Of a stretch of DNA of 7,663 nucleotides, positions 1 to 6,425 are shown one piece after another. The stretch is from NCBI GenBank assembly GCA_009778425.1, contig WRJU01000162.1:1-7663 (forward strand), in the 5' to 3' direction. Position 1 is the stretch's first letter. Every line of letters starts with the position of its first letter. A program made the translations under genes and the position numbers. The notes beneath the pieces are model-generated. The model was not told the origin of the DNA, searched no databases, and worked only from the letters and a program-made list of their open reading frames with translations. This DNA comes from Pseudomonadota bacterium (GTDB taxonomy: Bacteria > Pseudomonadota > Gammaproteobacteria > Burkholderiales > Rhodocyclaceae).

Positions 1-762
1 CAGATCGAAATGGCGATGGGGGAGCGTGGGTCGGGCGAATCCCTTACTGTGCTGGTGTTTCGCAATTTATTGCCATTTTCCGGCGCGGATCTGAAACGCT
101 TGCAAGCATTTGGCGAAGCTACAGGGGTGAGCGTCTGGCAGCAGCCCGGTCAGCCGGAGAGTGCGCGCCCGTTGGTGGGTGATGAGTGCGACTTGTTTTA
201 TTCCTTGCCTGAATTTGATGTGCGCCTGACGTTTCGCCCTGGCGATTTTACGCAGGTCAATGTTCATACCAACCGTTTGCTGGTTCGTCGCGCCATGCAG
301 TTGCTCGACCCGCAAGCGGGGGAACGGATTGGCGATTTGTTTTGCGGCTTGGGCAATTTCACCCTGCCCATTGCTCGCCGGGGCGCGACGGTGGTGGGGG
401 TGGAGGGGAGCGCAGCGATGGTGGCGCGCGCGACGGCGAATGCCCGAATCAACGGATTGAATGCGGTGTTTTATGTGGCCGACCTGTTCGAGATGACCGG
501 GGATAGCTTTGCCGCGCTGGGCGCTTTCGACAAACTGTTGCTCGATCCCCCGCGCGAAGGCGCGATTGCCGTGGTCAAGGCCATTGAGCCGCGCCACGCC
601 CCCGCGCGTATCGTCTACGTGTCGTGCAATCCCGCCACGCTCGCCAGGGACGCCGCTGTGCTGGTGCGGGAGAAAGGCTATGTTTTGCGTGGCGCGGGTA
701 TTGCCAACATGTTCCCGCATACCTCGCATGTGGAGTCGCTGGCGTTGTTTGAGCGGCCCTGA
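1..762 (+). CDS. rlmD: 23S rRNA (uracil-5-)-methyltransferase RlmD, C-terminal part (5' end outside window)
   Basis: RlmD uses S-adenosylmethionine to methylate C5 of a uridine in 23S rRNA (U1939 in E. coli), acting in the cytoplasm during ribosome assembly. The frame is open to the left edge, so the ATG at 10 is internal. About 253 residues are visible, against a family length near 430-440; the N-terminal TRAM domain and the Fe-S cysteines lie outside. Counting from the Met at 10, the visible features are: FTQVN (80-84); the SAM-binding motif DLFCGLGNFTLP (109-120); LLLDPPREGA (176-185); VSCNP (204-208), whose Cys206 is the expected nucleophile; and HTSHVES (237-243), whose Glu242 matches the general base. 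The order and spacing fit RlmD better than TrmA or RlmC. The gene ends in TGA at 760-762. Its last 85 bp are also read on the other strand as the end of the dmeF-like gene. Identification is firm; the exact paralogue is slightly less so because the N-terminus is missing. Confidence 0.93.
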   Translation, partial: QIEMAMGERGSGESLTVLVFRNLLPFSGADLKRLQAFGEATGVSVWQQPGQPESARPLVGDECDLFYSLPEFDVRLTFRPGDFTQVNVHTNRLLVRRAMQLLDPQAGERIGDLFCGLGNFTLPIARRGATVVGVEGSAAMVARATANARINGLNAVFYVADLFEMTGDSFAALGAFDKLLLDPPREGAIAVVKAIEPRHAPARIVYVSCNPATLARDAAVLVREKGYVLRGAGIANMFPHTSHVESLALFERP

Positions 763-1679
763 GGGCAGAGGCATAGCTCGATCGTCGAGTGGACGATTTT
801 CCTGTGTGCCGCCAGCCGCGCCCGGATGACGGCAGGCGTGACCGCCGCGTCATGGGTGATTGCGGAAATGGCGCAGGAGTAAGCGTTTTTGCCGACACGC
901 CAGACATGCAGGTCATTGATGTGCGTGTCGCCCGCCTCGACGGAGTCCATGATCTCGTGGACGATAGGGTGGTCCATTTCCCTGTCCAGCAGCACTTTTC
1001 CGGTCTCGATGATGAGTCCTTTTGCCCAGATTGCGACCAGTATTGCCCCAATGATGCCCATGACCGGATCGAGCCAATTCCACCCCCACAGCCATCCGCC
1101 CGCCAGCGCGATGATGGCCAGCACCGAGGTGAGCGCGTCCGTGAGGACGTGGATGTAGGCCGATTTCATGTTGAGATCGTGGTGTGTATCGTGCGCGTGG
1201 TGGTGGTTATGCGTGTGCCCGTGCTGGGCGCGAGCGAGAATCAACGCGCAGGCGAGATTGACGGCCAGCCCAAGCACGGCTACCAGCATGGCTTCCCGGT
1301 AATGGATGGGTTGCGGCGAGATGATCCGCTCCGTGGAACCGATCACCATCATCGCGGCGATGCCGAGCAGGAAGATGGCGCTGGCGAAACCGCTTAAGAC
1401 TTCGATTTTCCAAGTACCGAACGCAAACCGGGAGTCCCCCGCGTAGCGTCTCGCTGCCGCATAGGCTAGGGCAGACAACCCGATTGCCAGGGTGTGCGAG
1501 CTCATGTGCCAGCCGTCGGCCAGCAGGGCCATCGAGTTGAACCACCATCCGGCGGCAATCTCGATCACCATCGTTGCGGCAGTAATCCACGCAACGATCC
1601 AGGTGCTGCGTTCAGCGACGGCGCTCCCGGTGTCGAAAACGCGGTTGTGTGTGCAGGGGAAACGGGTTTCGGCGCGCAT
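678..1679 (-). CDS. dmeF: CDF-family cation efflux transporter, DmeF type (Co/Ni/divalent metal)
   Basis: This is an inner-membrane cation diffusion facilitator that exports divalent metal by proton antiport; DmeF members mainly handle cobalt and nickel. Numbering here follows the longer reading from the ATG at 1718 (346 residues). About six membrane helices are visible. The TM2 metal site reads ADGWHMSSH (67-75), HxxxH where zinc CDFs usually have HxxxD. A loop at 166-180 contains nine His. The TM5 site is HVLTD (190-194). A cytoplasmic C-terminal domain starts near 240. The N-terminal CTHNRVF (22-28) resembles the C/H-x-H start of DmeF proteins. I prefer the ATG at 1679 (codon 14): AGGA lies 5 nt upstream, whereas the ATG at 1718 has no clear ribosome binding site. 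The gene is alone on its strand, with no RcnR/CsoR-like dmeR next to it. The last 28 residues, including Cys331 and Cys334, lie antisense to rlmD. The substrate is inferred from the family. Confidence 0.9.
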   Translation of the reverse strand: MRAETRFPCTHNRVFDTGSAVAERSTWIVAWITAATMVIEIAAGWWFNSMALLADGWHMSSHTLAIGLSALAYAAARRYAGDSRFAFGTWKIEVLSGFASAIFLLGIAAMMVIGSTERIISPQPIHYREAMLVAVLGLAVNLACALILARAQHGHTHNHHHAHDTHHDLNMKSAYIHVLTDALTSVLAIIALAGGWLWGWNWLDPVMGIIGAILVAIWAKGLIIETGKVLLDREMDHPIVHEIMDSVEAGDTHINDLHVWRVGKNAYSCAISAITHDAAVTPAVIRARLAAHRKIVHSTIELCLCPQGRSNNASDSTCEVCGNMLAIPAPRKT

Positions 1680-2013
1680 CGGCATCCTGGCAGAGACTGT
1701 TGGGGACGAGTCTGCCATATCTGGACGAAGATGGCGCTGTTCAGCCCATTTCGCTGATGGATGCTGCCAGGCGGGGTGATGCCGTTATAGCCGGTTTGGA
1801 AAATTTTCTGGGCGGGTGCTTATCATTCTGTACGATATGAGTGACAATATTTTTGTATAGATATTTATATGCCTATTTAGAAATATGCGACAATAATTTA
1901 CATATAAGTAGTTTCACTATTAGCGTTTTCTACAATTGGCAGATATGAGAAATTGACGATAATAAATAAGTGTTCGGCGGGGTAATGTATTTTTAATTAC
2001 TGCTAAGGAAAAT
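1680..2013. other. Divergent intergenic region, AT-rich on its right side
   Basis: This is the spacer between the start of the dmeF-like gene (-) and the mini-receptor gene (+), so it must hold the promoters of both. From about 1800 onward it becomes strongly AT-rich compared with the flanking genes. I see a good promoter for the rightward gene at 1936-1963. For dmeF the best I can find is a TATAAC on the minus strand at 1784-1789 without a convincing -35 box. I looked for an RcnR/CsoR-type operator and for a Ni/Co riboswitch fold in the dmeF leader and recognised neither. Short open frames here have no ribosome binding site and are not called. Confidence 0.6.
1936..1963 (+). promoter_or_regulatory. 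Candidate sigma70 promoter for the mini-receptor gene
   Basis: TTGGCA (1936-1941), a 16-nt spacer and GATAAT (1958-1963) each match the sigma70 consensus in five of six positions. Transcription would start near 1970 and give a leader of about 44 nt. That leader contains AAGGA at 2005-2009, four nt before the ATG at 2014. The assignment rests on consensus match and placement only, and AT-rich DNA produces such matches easily. Confidence 0.5.
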
Positions 2014-2676
2014 ATGTATATCAGTAATAAGCTTTATATATATATTGTTGCTGTCTTGATCAGCCTCGTAATAGTTTTATCTGGTGGGCTGTATTTCCTG
2101 TCTGTCAATAGTTTGGTACAGGCAGAAGGGAATAGAAATTACATCTTTTCCATCATTGCTCTCATCGTCGTATTTTCATTTTCGGCCTTGGGGCTGATTA
2201 CCTTCTCGGTCAAGATCGCATCCAGGAAACCCATTGAAGAAACCCACGCCCTGCTGAAACGAGCCAAGAATGGAAATGGTTCGGTTGAGCATGCCGATAA
2301 TGAAGGTGAAAGCGGCGAGATCGTGGTGATTCTTGGCGGAATGATGGATGAGTTGTACAAGTTGCTTCAGTCCGTCCAGCTCAAGGCTCGAGCCATTAAC
2401 TATCGCATGGATATGCTGAACGAAGGGATACACCAGGTGGCGGCGGATCAGACCAACCTGTTTTCCCTTAACGCTGCAATCGAGACGGTACGTTTACGGC
2501 AGGACGGTTTTTCCATTATCTCCAGCGAAATATTGTCGCTTGTCGAACGCACAAAACGCCAGACGAACGAAGTTCGTGAAATGGGCAGCCAGATTCGGAT
2601 GGAAGGCAATCAGTTCATGGATGAATTGGAGCGAGTGATCAAGCGAATCGACCCCAACCGGATTGATGCACCATAA
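2014..2676 (+). CDS. Small membrane protein resembling a reduced methyl-accepting chemotaxis receptor
   Basis: The 220-residue product has two membrane helices (about 8-30 and 43-66) joined by only about 12 residues, so there is no periplasmic ligand-binding domain. A HAMP-like stretch follows (67-118), with Pro73 and a GESGEI segment (98-103). It then matches the receptor signalling tip: DQTNLFSLNAAIE (145-157), DGFSIISSE (164-172) and LSLVERT (174-180) parallel the conserved DQTNLLALNAAIEAAR...GRGFAVVADEV...LAERT. The turn is two residues shorter than the usual ARAGEQGRGF. Both helices of the hairpin are far shorter than in real receptors, so adaptation helices are largely absent and no CheB/CheR docking tail is seen. 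Seen: the motif similarity and size. Known: this tip binds CheA and CheW. Inferred: it may be a receptor remnant, or a protein that inserts into or interferes with receptor arrays. AAGGA at 2005-2009 supports the start. Its base composition is more AT-rich than its neighbours, suggesting transfer. No chemotaxis genes lie nearby. Confidence 0.75.
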   Translation: MYISNKLYIYIVAVLISLVIVLSGGLYFLSVNSLVQAEGNRNYIFSIIALIVVFSFSALGLITFSVKIASRKPIEETHALLKRAKNGNGSVEHADNEGESGEIVVILGGMMDELYKLLQSVQLKARAINYRMDMLNEGIHQVAADQTNLFSLNAAIETVRLRQDGFSIISSEILSLVERTKRQTNEVREMGSQIRMEGNQFMDELERVIKRIDPNRIDAP

Positions 2677-2768
2677 ACAGGCATCCGTGGCGTAGGGAGT
2701 ATGCCAGGGCGGTCAGCTCCGTAGTTCCCGATGCGCGTCGGTTGCGTGTGCCGCGACCGCCAAGAGAA

Positions 2769-2788
2769 ATGTTGCACCGCAGCAACAT
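2769..2788. promoter_or_regulatory. Operator-like site, copy 1 (perfect 7-bp inverted repeat)
   Basis: ATGTTGC and GCAACAT flank a six-base centre (ACCGCA). The core TGTTGCACCGCAGCAA (2770-2785) recurs with one base changed at 2848-2863. Repetition of the same near-palindrome in one intergenic region suggests a dimeric regulator's binding site. The core contains TTGC-N3-GCAG, similar to the CTGC-N3-GCAG motif I recall for PhaR, the regulator of polyhydroxybutyrate phasin genes. That link is inference. Confidence 0.5.
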
Positions 2789-2814
2789 GTACTGACATTA
2801 TTTCCATCACTTCC

Positions 2815-2842
2815 TTGACTTGACGTTTATTACGTGGAAAAT
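2815..2842 (+). promoter_or_regulatory. Candidate promoter for the small basic protein gene
   Basis: TTGACT (2815-2820), a 16-nt spacer and GAAAAT (2837-2842) form a moderate sigma70-like promoter. A second overlapping -35, TTGACG at 2820-2825, has a poorer -10 partner. The spacer holds ACGT-N5-ACGT (2823-2835). Transcription would start around 2849, exactly at the second operator-like copy (2848-2863), so binding there would be expected to block initiation. Confidence 0.4.
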
Positions 2843-2847
2843 TGGAT

Positions 2848-2863
2848 TGTTGCACTGCAGCAA
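2848..2863. promoter_or_regulatory. Operator-like site, copy 2
   Basis: TGTTGCACTGCAGCAA matches copy 1 (2770-2785) at 15 of 16 positions; the only difference is T for C at the centre. The two copies are 78 bp apart in the same orientation. This one overlaps the predicted transcription start of the downstream small gene and lies about 40 bp before its ribosome binding site. That arrangement fits repression, possibly with looping to copy 1. The regulator is not encoded in the window. Confidence 0.5.
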
Positions 2864-2901
2864 ATTGATTGATACCCACTATGTTTATGGAGGTTGATGG
2901 A

Positions 2902-3060
2902 ATGAACACCAAGACTCATGGAACGCAGCACGCTTCGCACCTTAGCGCAGGTTCGCTCTCGCTTCAGCGGGAGGCGATCATCAAGAAGGCGCAGGAAAGC
3001 GTGCGCGCGTCGCATCAGCGGATGCGCAGCCGCTGTCATGGGCGCGGAGCGCGCGTGTAA
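2902..3060 (+). CDS. Small basic protein of unknown function, 52 residues
   Basis: I do not recognise this protein. The ATG at 2902 has a strong ribosome binding site, GGAGG at 2889-2893, eight nt upstream. An earlier in-frame start at 2869 has none and lies too close to the operator copy. The N-terminus is polar and rich in Thr, His and Ser. Residues 20-43 (SLSLQREAIIKKAQE and onward) could form an amphipathic helix. The C-terminal third is rich in Arg, His and Gly, giving a clearly basic protein. There is no signal peptide, membrane segment or metal motif beyond one Cys. The case for a real gene rests on context: paired operator-like sites, a candidate promoter, the ribosome binding site and a possible terminator, all in order. 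If the upstream sites really are PhaR-like, a granule-associated role is one possibility, but nothing in the protein itself identifies a phasin. Confidence 0.55.
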   Translation: MNTKTHGTQHASHLSAGSLSLQREAIIKKAQESVRASHQRMRSRCHGRGARV

Positions 3061-3078
3061 GGCGGGCAGCGATTTTTT
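3031..3078 (+). terminator. Possible intrinsic terminator of the small gene
   Basis: CGCTGTC (3031-3037) can pair with GGCAGCG (3065-3071), with one G-U pair, enclosing an inner hairpin GCGCG-GAG-CGCGC (3042-3054). A run of six T follows at 3073-3078. The left arm and inner hairpin lie inside the last codons of the small gene. The long, branched stem makes it an imperfect intrinsic terminator. On the minus strand the run becomes A, so it would not serve mutL. Confidence 0.33.
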
Positions 3079-3096
3079 GTCCTTTTGACTGCTTTT

Positions 3097-4896
3097 TTAC
3101 TGTCCACGCAGGAAAAAGCGGTCGAGGTCGGCCAGTGTGAATTGCGTCCAAGTGGGGCGCCCGTGGTTGCATTGGTCGGCTCGTTCGGTTTTTTCCATGT
3201 CACGCAACAGGGCGTTCATTTCCGGTACGGTCAGTTGACGGTGGGCGCGCACCGCCCCGTGGCAGGCCATCGTGGCGAGCAGTTCGTTGCGTCGCCGGGT
3301 AATGGCTTCGGACGCCGGGTATTCGCGCAGTTCTTCCAGCAGTTCGTGTAGCAGCTCCGCCACCGGCGCATCGGCAAGAAGCGCCGGGACGGTGCGCACG
3401 GCGAGTTCCTGCGGGCCTGCGGCTGAAATTTCAAAGCCCATTTTGAGCAGGGTTTCCGCGTGGGATTCCGCTGTCGCCATTTCCGCCGGACTTGCGTTGA
3501 ATATCGCCGGAACCAGCAGGCGCTGTACGGAAGGTGTGCCGTCGAGCACGGTCTTGAGTTTTTCGTAAAGGATGCGCTCGTGGGCGGCGTGCATGTCGAT
3601 GAGCGTGAGCCCTTGGGCGTTTTGCGCCAGGATGTAGGTTCCGTGCAGTTGCGCGAGGGCGTAGCCAAGCGGGTTTTCGTCGCTCGCCCCGGTGGCGGGT
3701 TCACGCGCGGGCGTGGCGGACAGTTGGGGTTGGGCGCTGGAGGTGAAGCTGAAATACGCCTGGCTTGCCGAATCCATGACGACACGCCCCGGCGTGGCGG
3801 CAAGATGTTCCGAAGGCAGTGGGTAACGTCCTGTGCCGATGTTGGCGGGCGTGGTCGCGGAAGGGGGCTGGGCGGCGGAGCCGGTTATCCACCCGTCCAT
3901 CCGCGCTTGCGCATGTCCTGCGCCCATGCCGCCCAAGGCTTGAGCCAGAATGTGAAATACGAATTGGTGTACGCCACGGGAGTCGCGGAAGCGGACTTCG
4001 GTCTTGGCCGGATGCACGTTGACGTCGACGCCCGTCGGGTCGAGTTCGAGAAAGAGCACGTAGGCCGGAAAACGGCTGCCGTGCAGGATGTCGGCGTAAG
4101 CCTGGGCGACGGCGTGGCTGAGCAGTTTGTCGCGCACATGCCGCCCGTTGACGAAAAAGTACTGCGCGTCGCGCCGGTTGCGGGCATAGGCCGGGAGGCT
4201 GGCGAAGCCGGTGAGCCTGAGCGCGCTTTGGGCGTGTATTTCGCGCGCCTGTTCCAGAAAATCGTCCCCCAGCAATGTGGCGATGCGCGCGCGCGCATCG
4301 CCCGCGTTCAGGCGATGAAGGACGCGCCTGTTGTGGGCAAGCTGCATGGCGACATCGGGTCGGGCAAGCGCGATGCGGCAGAAGACTTCTTCGCAGTGGG
4401 CGAATTCGGTGGCGTCAGTCTTGAGGAATTTGCGCCGCGCCGGGGTGTTGTAATAGAGATCGGTGATGTCGACAACCGTGCCGTGATTCAGGGCGGCGGG
4501 TGTTGGTTCGCGATTGGCGGAGTCGATTTTCCAGGCGTGTTCTGCACCTTCGGCGAGGCTGGTGATGGTGGTGCGGGCGACGGCGGCGATGGCTGCCAAT
4601 GCCTCGCCGCGAAAGCCCATCGTGCCGACCCGTTCGAGGTCGTCAAGACTGTTGATTTTGCTGGTGGCGTGACGCTCCAGCGCGAGGGCGAGTTCGTCGC
4701 GGGGGATGCCGCAACCGTCGTCGGAGACGAGGATGCGGCGCACACCGCCCGCTTCCAGTTGCACGCTGATGGCCATTGCCCCGGCGTCGAGCGCGTTTTC
4801 CAGCACTTCCTTGAGCACCGAGGCCGGACGTTCGACCACTTCACCTGCGGCGATCTGGTTGATGAGCAGTTCGGGCAGGCGATGGATCGAGGGCAT
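3097..4896 (-). CDS. mutL: DNA mismatch repair protein MutL (endonuclease type)
   Basis: MutL links mismatch recognition by MutS to strand incision and removal. The protein has 599 residues, close to the 615 of E. coli. The N-terminal GHKL ATPase is intact: NQIAAGEVVERPAS (13-26), Glu30 and Asn34 in KEVLENALDAGA, DDGCGI (59-64), GFRGEAL (94-100), YYNTPARRKFL (148-158) and the DVNVHPAKTEVRF segment (291-303). A low-complexity linker (about 323-405) follows. The C-terminal dimerisation domain contains DMHAAHERILYE (434-445), matching the DQHA(X)2E(X)4E nuclease signature with Met for Gln, as in Neisseria MutL. It also has QELAVRTVP (496-504), ACHGAV (544-549) and CNHGRP (576-581), which complete the metal-binding set. 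This predicts a nicking MutL that works without MutH. The start aligns with E. coli MutL; its ribosome binding site is weak and it sits 23 bp after the phoH stop, so it probably depends on that transcript. Confidence 0.97.
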   Translation of the reverse strand: MPSIHRLPELLINQIAAGEVVERPASVLKEVLENALDAGAMAISVQLEAGGVRRILVSDDGCGIPRDELALALERHATSKINSLDDLERVGTMGFRGEALAAIAAVARTTITSLAEGAEHAWKIDSANREPTPAALNHGTVVDITDLYYNTPARRKFLKTDATEFAHCEEVFCRIALARPDVAMQLAHNRRVLHRLNAGDARARIATLLGDDFLEQAREIHAQSALRLTGFASLPAYARNRRDAQYFFVNGRHVRDKLLSHAVAQAYADILHGSRFPAYVLFLELDPTGVDVNVHPAKTEVRFRDSRGVHQFVFHILAQALGGMGAGHAQARMDGWITGSAAQPPSATTPANIGTGRYPLPSEHLAATPGRVVMDSASQAYFSFTSSAQPQLSATPAREPATGASDENPLGYALAQLHGTYILAQNAQGLTLIDMHAAHERILYEKLKTVLDGTPSVQRLLVPAIFNASPAEMATAESHAETLLKMGFEISAAGPQELAVRTVPALLADAPVAELLHELLEELREYPASEAITRRRNELLATMACHGAVRAHRQLTVPEMNALLRDMEKTERADQCNHGRPTWTQFTLADLDRFFLRGQ

Positions 4897-4919
4897 GGAG
4901 CGGCAGCTTCAGTGAAGTT

Positions 4920-6344
4920 TCAGAGGATTTCGGCGGCGTAATCGGCCAGCCGCGAACGTTCGCCGCGTTGCAGGGTGATGTGCCCGGCGTGTGCCCAACC
5001 CTTGAAGCGGTCGACGACGAACGACAGGCCCGACGAGCCTTCGGTGAGGTAGGGCGTGTCGATCTGGGCGATGTTGCCGAGACAAACGACTTTGGTCCCG
5101 GGCCCCGCGCGGGTGACGAGGGTTTTCATCTGCTTCGGTGTGAGGTTCTGCGCTTCGTCGATGATAAGGAATTTTTGAATGAAGGTACGGCCACGCATGA
5201 AATTCAGGCTCTTGATCTTGATGCGGCTGCGCACGAGATCGACTGCTGCCGCGCGTCCCCATTGGCCGGTTTCGCCGACAGTGCCGTTCAATACGTCCAG
5301 ATTGTCTTCGAGCGCGCCCATCCAGGGCGCCATTTTCTCTTCTTCCGAGCCGGGCAGGAAGCCGATGTCCTCGCCGACCGGCACGGTGACGCGGGTCATG
5401 ATGATCTCGGAGTAGCGTCGGGCCTCCAGCACCTGCGTGAGTCCGGCTGCCAATGCCAGAAGCGTTTTGCCGGTTCCGGCCTGGCCGAGCAGGGTGACAA
5501 AGTCGATTTCCGGGTGCATCAGAAGGTTGAGGGCGAAATTCTGTTCGCGGTTGCGCGCGGTGATGCCCCAGACGCTGTTCTTGTTGTGGCGAAAGTCGAC
5601 CAGGGTTTCGAGCACGGCGGACCGTCCAGCCTGTTCGCGTACCCAGGCTTCAAAGGCAGGCTCGCCGTCCTGGTGGACGAATTCGTTGAGCAGGAAGCGG
5701 CTCGCCATCGGCCCGGTAACGCGGTAGGCGGTGTGGCCTTCCGTTTTCCACGATTCCATGCCGTTGGCGTGCGTTTCCCAGAAATCGGCGGGCAGTTCAC
5801 TGGAGCCGGTGTAGAGCAGTTCGCTGTCTTCCAGCACTTTGTCGTTGAAGTAGTCCTGCGCCGCCAGCCCCAGGGCGCGCGCCTTGATCCGCATGTTGAT
5901 GTCTTTGGTGACGAGGATGACGGCGCGCTCGGGCTCGCGCCTGGCCAGGAACGTCAGCACCGAGAGAATCTGGTTGTCGCTTCTGCCGGTGGGAAGCCCT
6001 GCGGGCAATTCGGCATTGATCGCCTCGGTTTGCAGGAACAGCCGACCGTTCGCCAGCCCGCGCGAAGGCGTTTGCAACGCAATGCCCGACATGATGCCGT
6101 CGGGCACGGCGGAGACGATTTCATCGAGCATGCGGCTGACCTGTCGGGCGTTGCGGGCGACCTCGGACATGCCTTTCTTGTTGTGGTCGAGTTCCTCCAG
6201 AGTCATGATCGGAATATAAATGTCATTCTCTTCAAAACGGAAGATGCTCGTGGGGTCGTGCATCATGACGTTGGTGTCGAGCACGAAGAGCTTGGCGGGG
6301 CGGGAGGCGAGCGTGGATTTTTTTGTTTTACGAAGAGCGGGCAT
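4920..6344 (-). CDS. PIN-domain/PhoH-family ATPase (PhoH2-like)
   Basis: The 474-residue protein joins an N-terminal PIN nuclease fold to a C-terminal PhoH P-loop ATPase, as in PhoH2/YlaK-type proteins. Known members have RNA-unwinding and RNA-cleaving activity; the cellular role here is inferred. PIN acidic residues are Asp23 in LDTNVMM, Glu50/Glu51 and Asp53, Asp123 in SDNQIL, and Asp148 in TKDIN. The ATPase has Walker A GQAGTGKT (287-294), Walker B LIIDEAQN (393-400), GNIAQID (423-429) and an arginine-finger region QRGERS (459-464). All key residues of both domains appear present. The ATG at 6344 is preferred: AGAGG (6354-6358) lies nine nt upstream, and PIN similarity begins soon after. 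A longer frame starting at TTG 6413 would add 23 proline-rich residues with no ribosome binding site. It lies between the Mth938-domain gene (81 bp upstream) and mutL (23 bp downstream), all on one strand. Despite the family name, no phosphate-starvation signal is visible. Confidence 0.93.
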   Translation of the reverse strand: MPALRKTKKSTLASRPAKLFVLDTNVMMHDPTSIFRFEENDIYIPIMTLEELDHNKKGMSEVARNARQVSRMLDEIVSAVPDGIMSGIALQTPSRGLANGRLFLQTEAINAELPAGLPTGRSDNQILSVLTFLARREPERAVILVTKDINMRIKARALGLAAQDYFNDKVLEDSELLYTGSSELPADFWETHANGMESWKTEGHTAYRVTGPMASRFLLNEFVHQDGEPAFEAWVREQAGRSAVLETLVDFRHNKNSVWGITARNREQNFALNLLMHPEIDFVTLLGQAGTGKTLLALAAGLTQVLEARRYSEIIMTRVTVPVGEDIGFLPGSEEEKMAPWMGALEDNLDVLNGTVGETGQWGRAAAVDLVRSRIKIKSLNFMRGRTFIQKFLIIDEAQNLTPKQMKTLVTRAGPGTKVVCLGNIAQIDTPYLTEGSSGLSFVVDRFKGWAHAGHITLQRGERSRLADYAAEIL

Positions 6345-6394
6345 GGGAGGGAACCTCTGGCGTGGGGCCGGAAAATGATTCGTGAGAGTAACGG

Positions 6395-6419
6395 GGACGG
6401 GCGGGCAGGGCAACCGTCC
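6395..6419 (-). other. GC-rich hairpin between the Mth938-domain gene and phoH
   Basis: GGACGG and CCGTCC (6395-6400 and 6414-6419) form a six-bp inverted repeat with a 13-nt loop. It lies just after the Mth938-domain stop codon and before the phoH start. There is no T-run, so it is not an intrinsic terminator. It might stabilise or partly separate the two messages, or be chance in GC-rich DNA. Confidence 0.25.
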
Positions 6420-6425
6420 GGGTAA

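Noticed and set aside
67..774. 235-codon open frame on the - strand opposite rlmD
   Set aside because: It is antisense to conserved methyltransferase motifs. The product is Arg/His/Gln-rich without domains.
1492..1840. Several short + strand frames over the dmeF start and spacer
   Set aside because: Their first halves are antisense to dmeF and none has a ribosome binding site. They appear to be chance frames.
1719..1860. Metal-responsive riboswitch or RcnR-type operator in front of dmeF
   Set aside because: No conserved Ni/Co riboswitch core and no G-tract flanked by inverted repeats could be recognised.
1953..1988. TTGACG (1953-1958) with TAATGT (1983-1988) as the mini-receptor promoter
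   Set aside because: The spacer would be 24 nt, too long for sigma70. The TTGGCA/GATAAT pair at 1936-1963 fits better.
2708..2761. Inverted repeat GGCGGTC / GACCGCC after the mini-receptor gene, as a terminator
   Set aside because: The 7-bp arms are separated by 40 nt and no T-run follows, so it does not make a credible intrinsic terminator.
2610..2912. 100-codon frame on the - strand over the intergenic region 2677-2901
   Set aside because: It overlaps the end of the mini-receptor and reads straight through both operator-like copies. It has no ribosome binding site and no recognisable protein features.
3460..4941. 493-codon open frame on the + strand
   Set aside because: It is a mirror of mutL, whose motifs are unmistakable. 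The translation is Gly/Val/Ala/Asp-rich with no domain signature and no ribosome binding site.
4968..6425. 485-codon open frame on the + strand
   Set aside because: It is antisense to the PIN-PhoH gene over its whole length. Its product has no recognisable motif, and long antisense frames are expected in GC-rich coding DNA.
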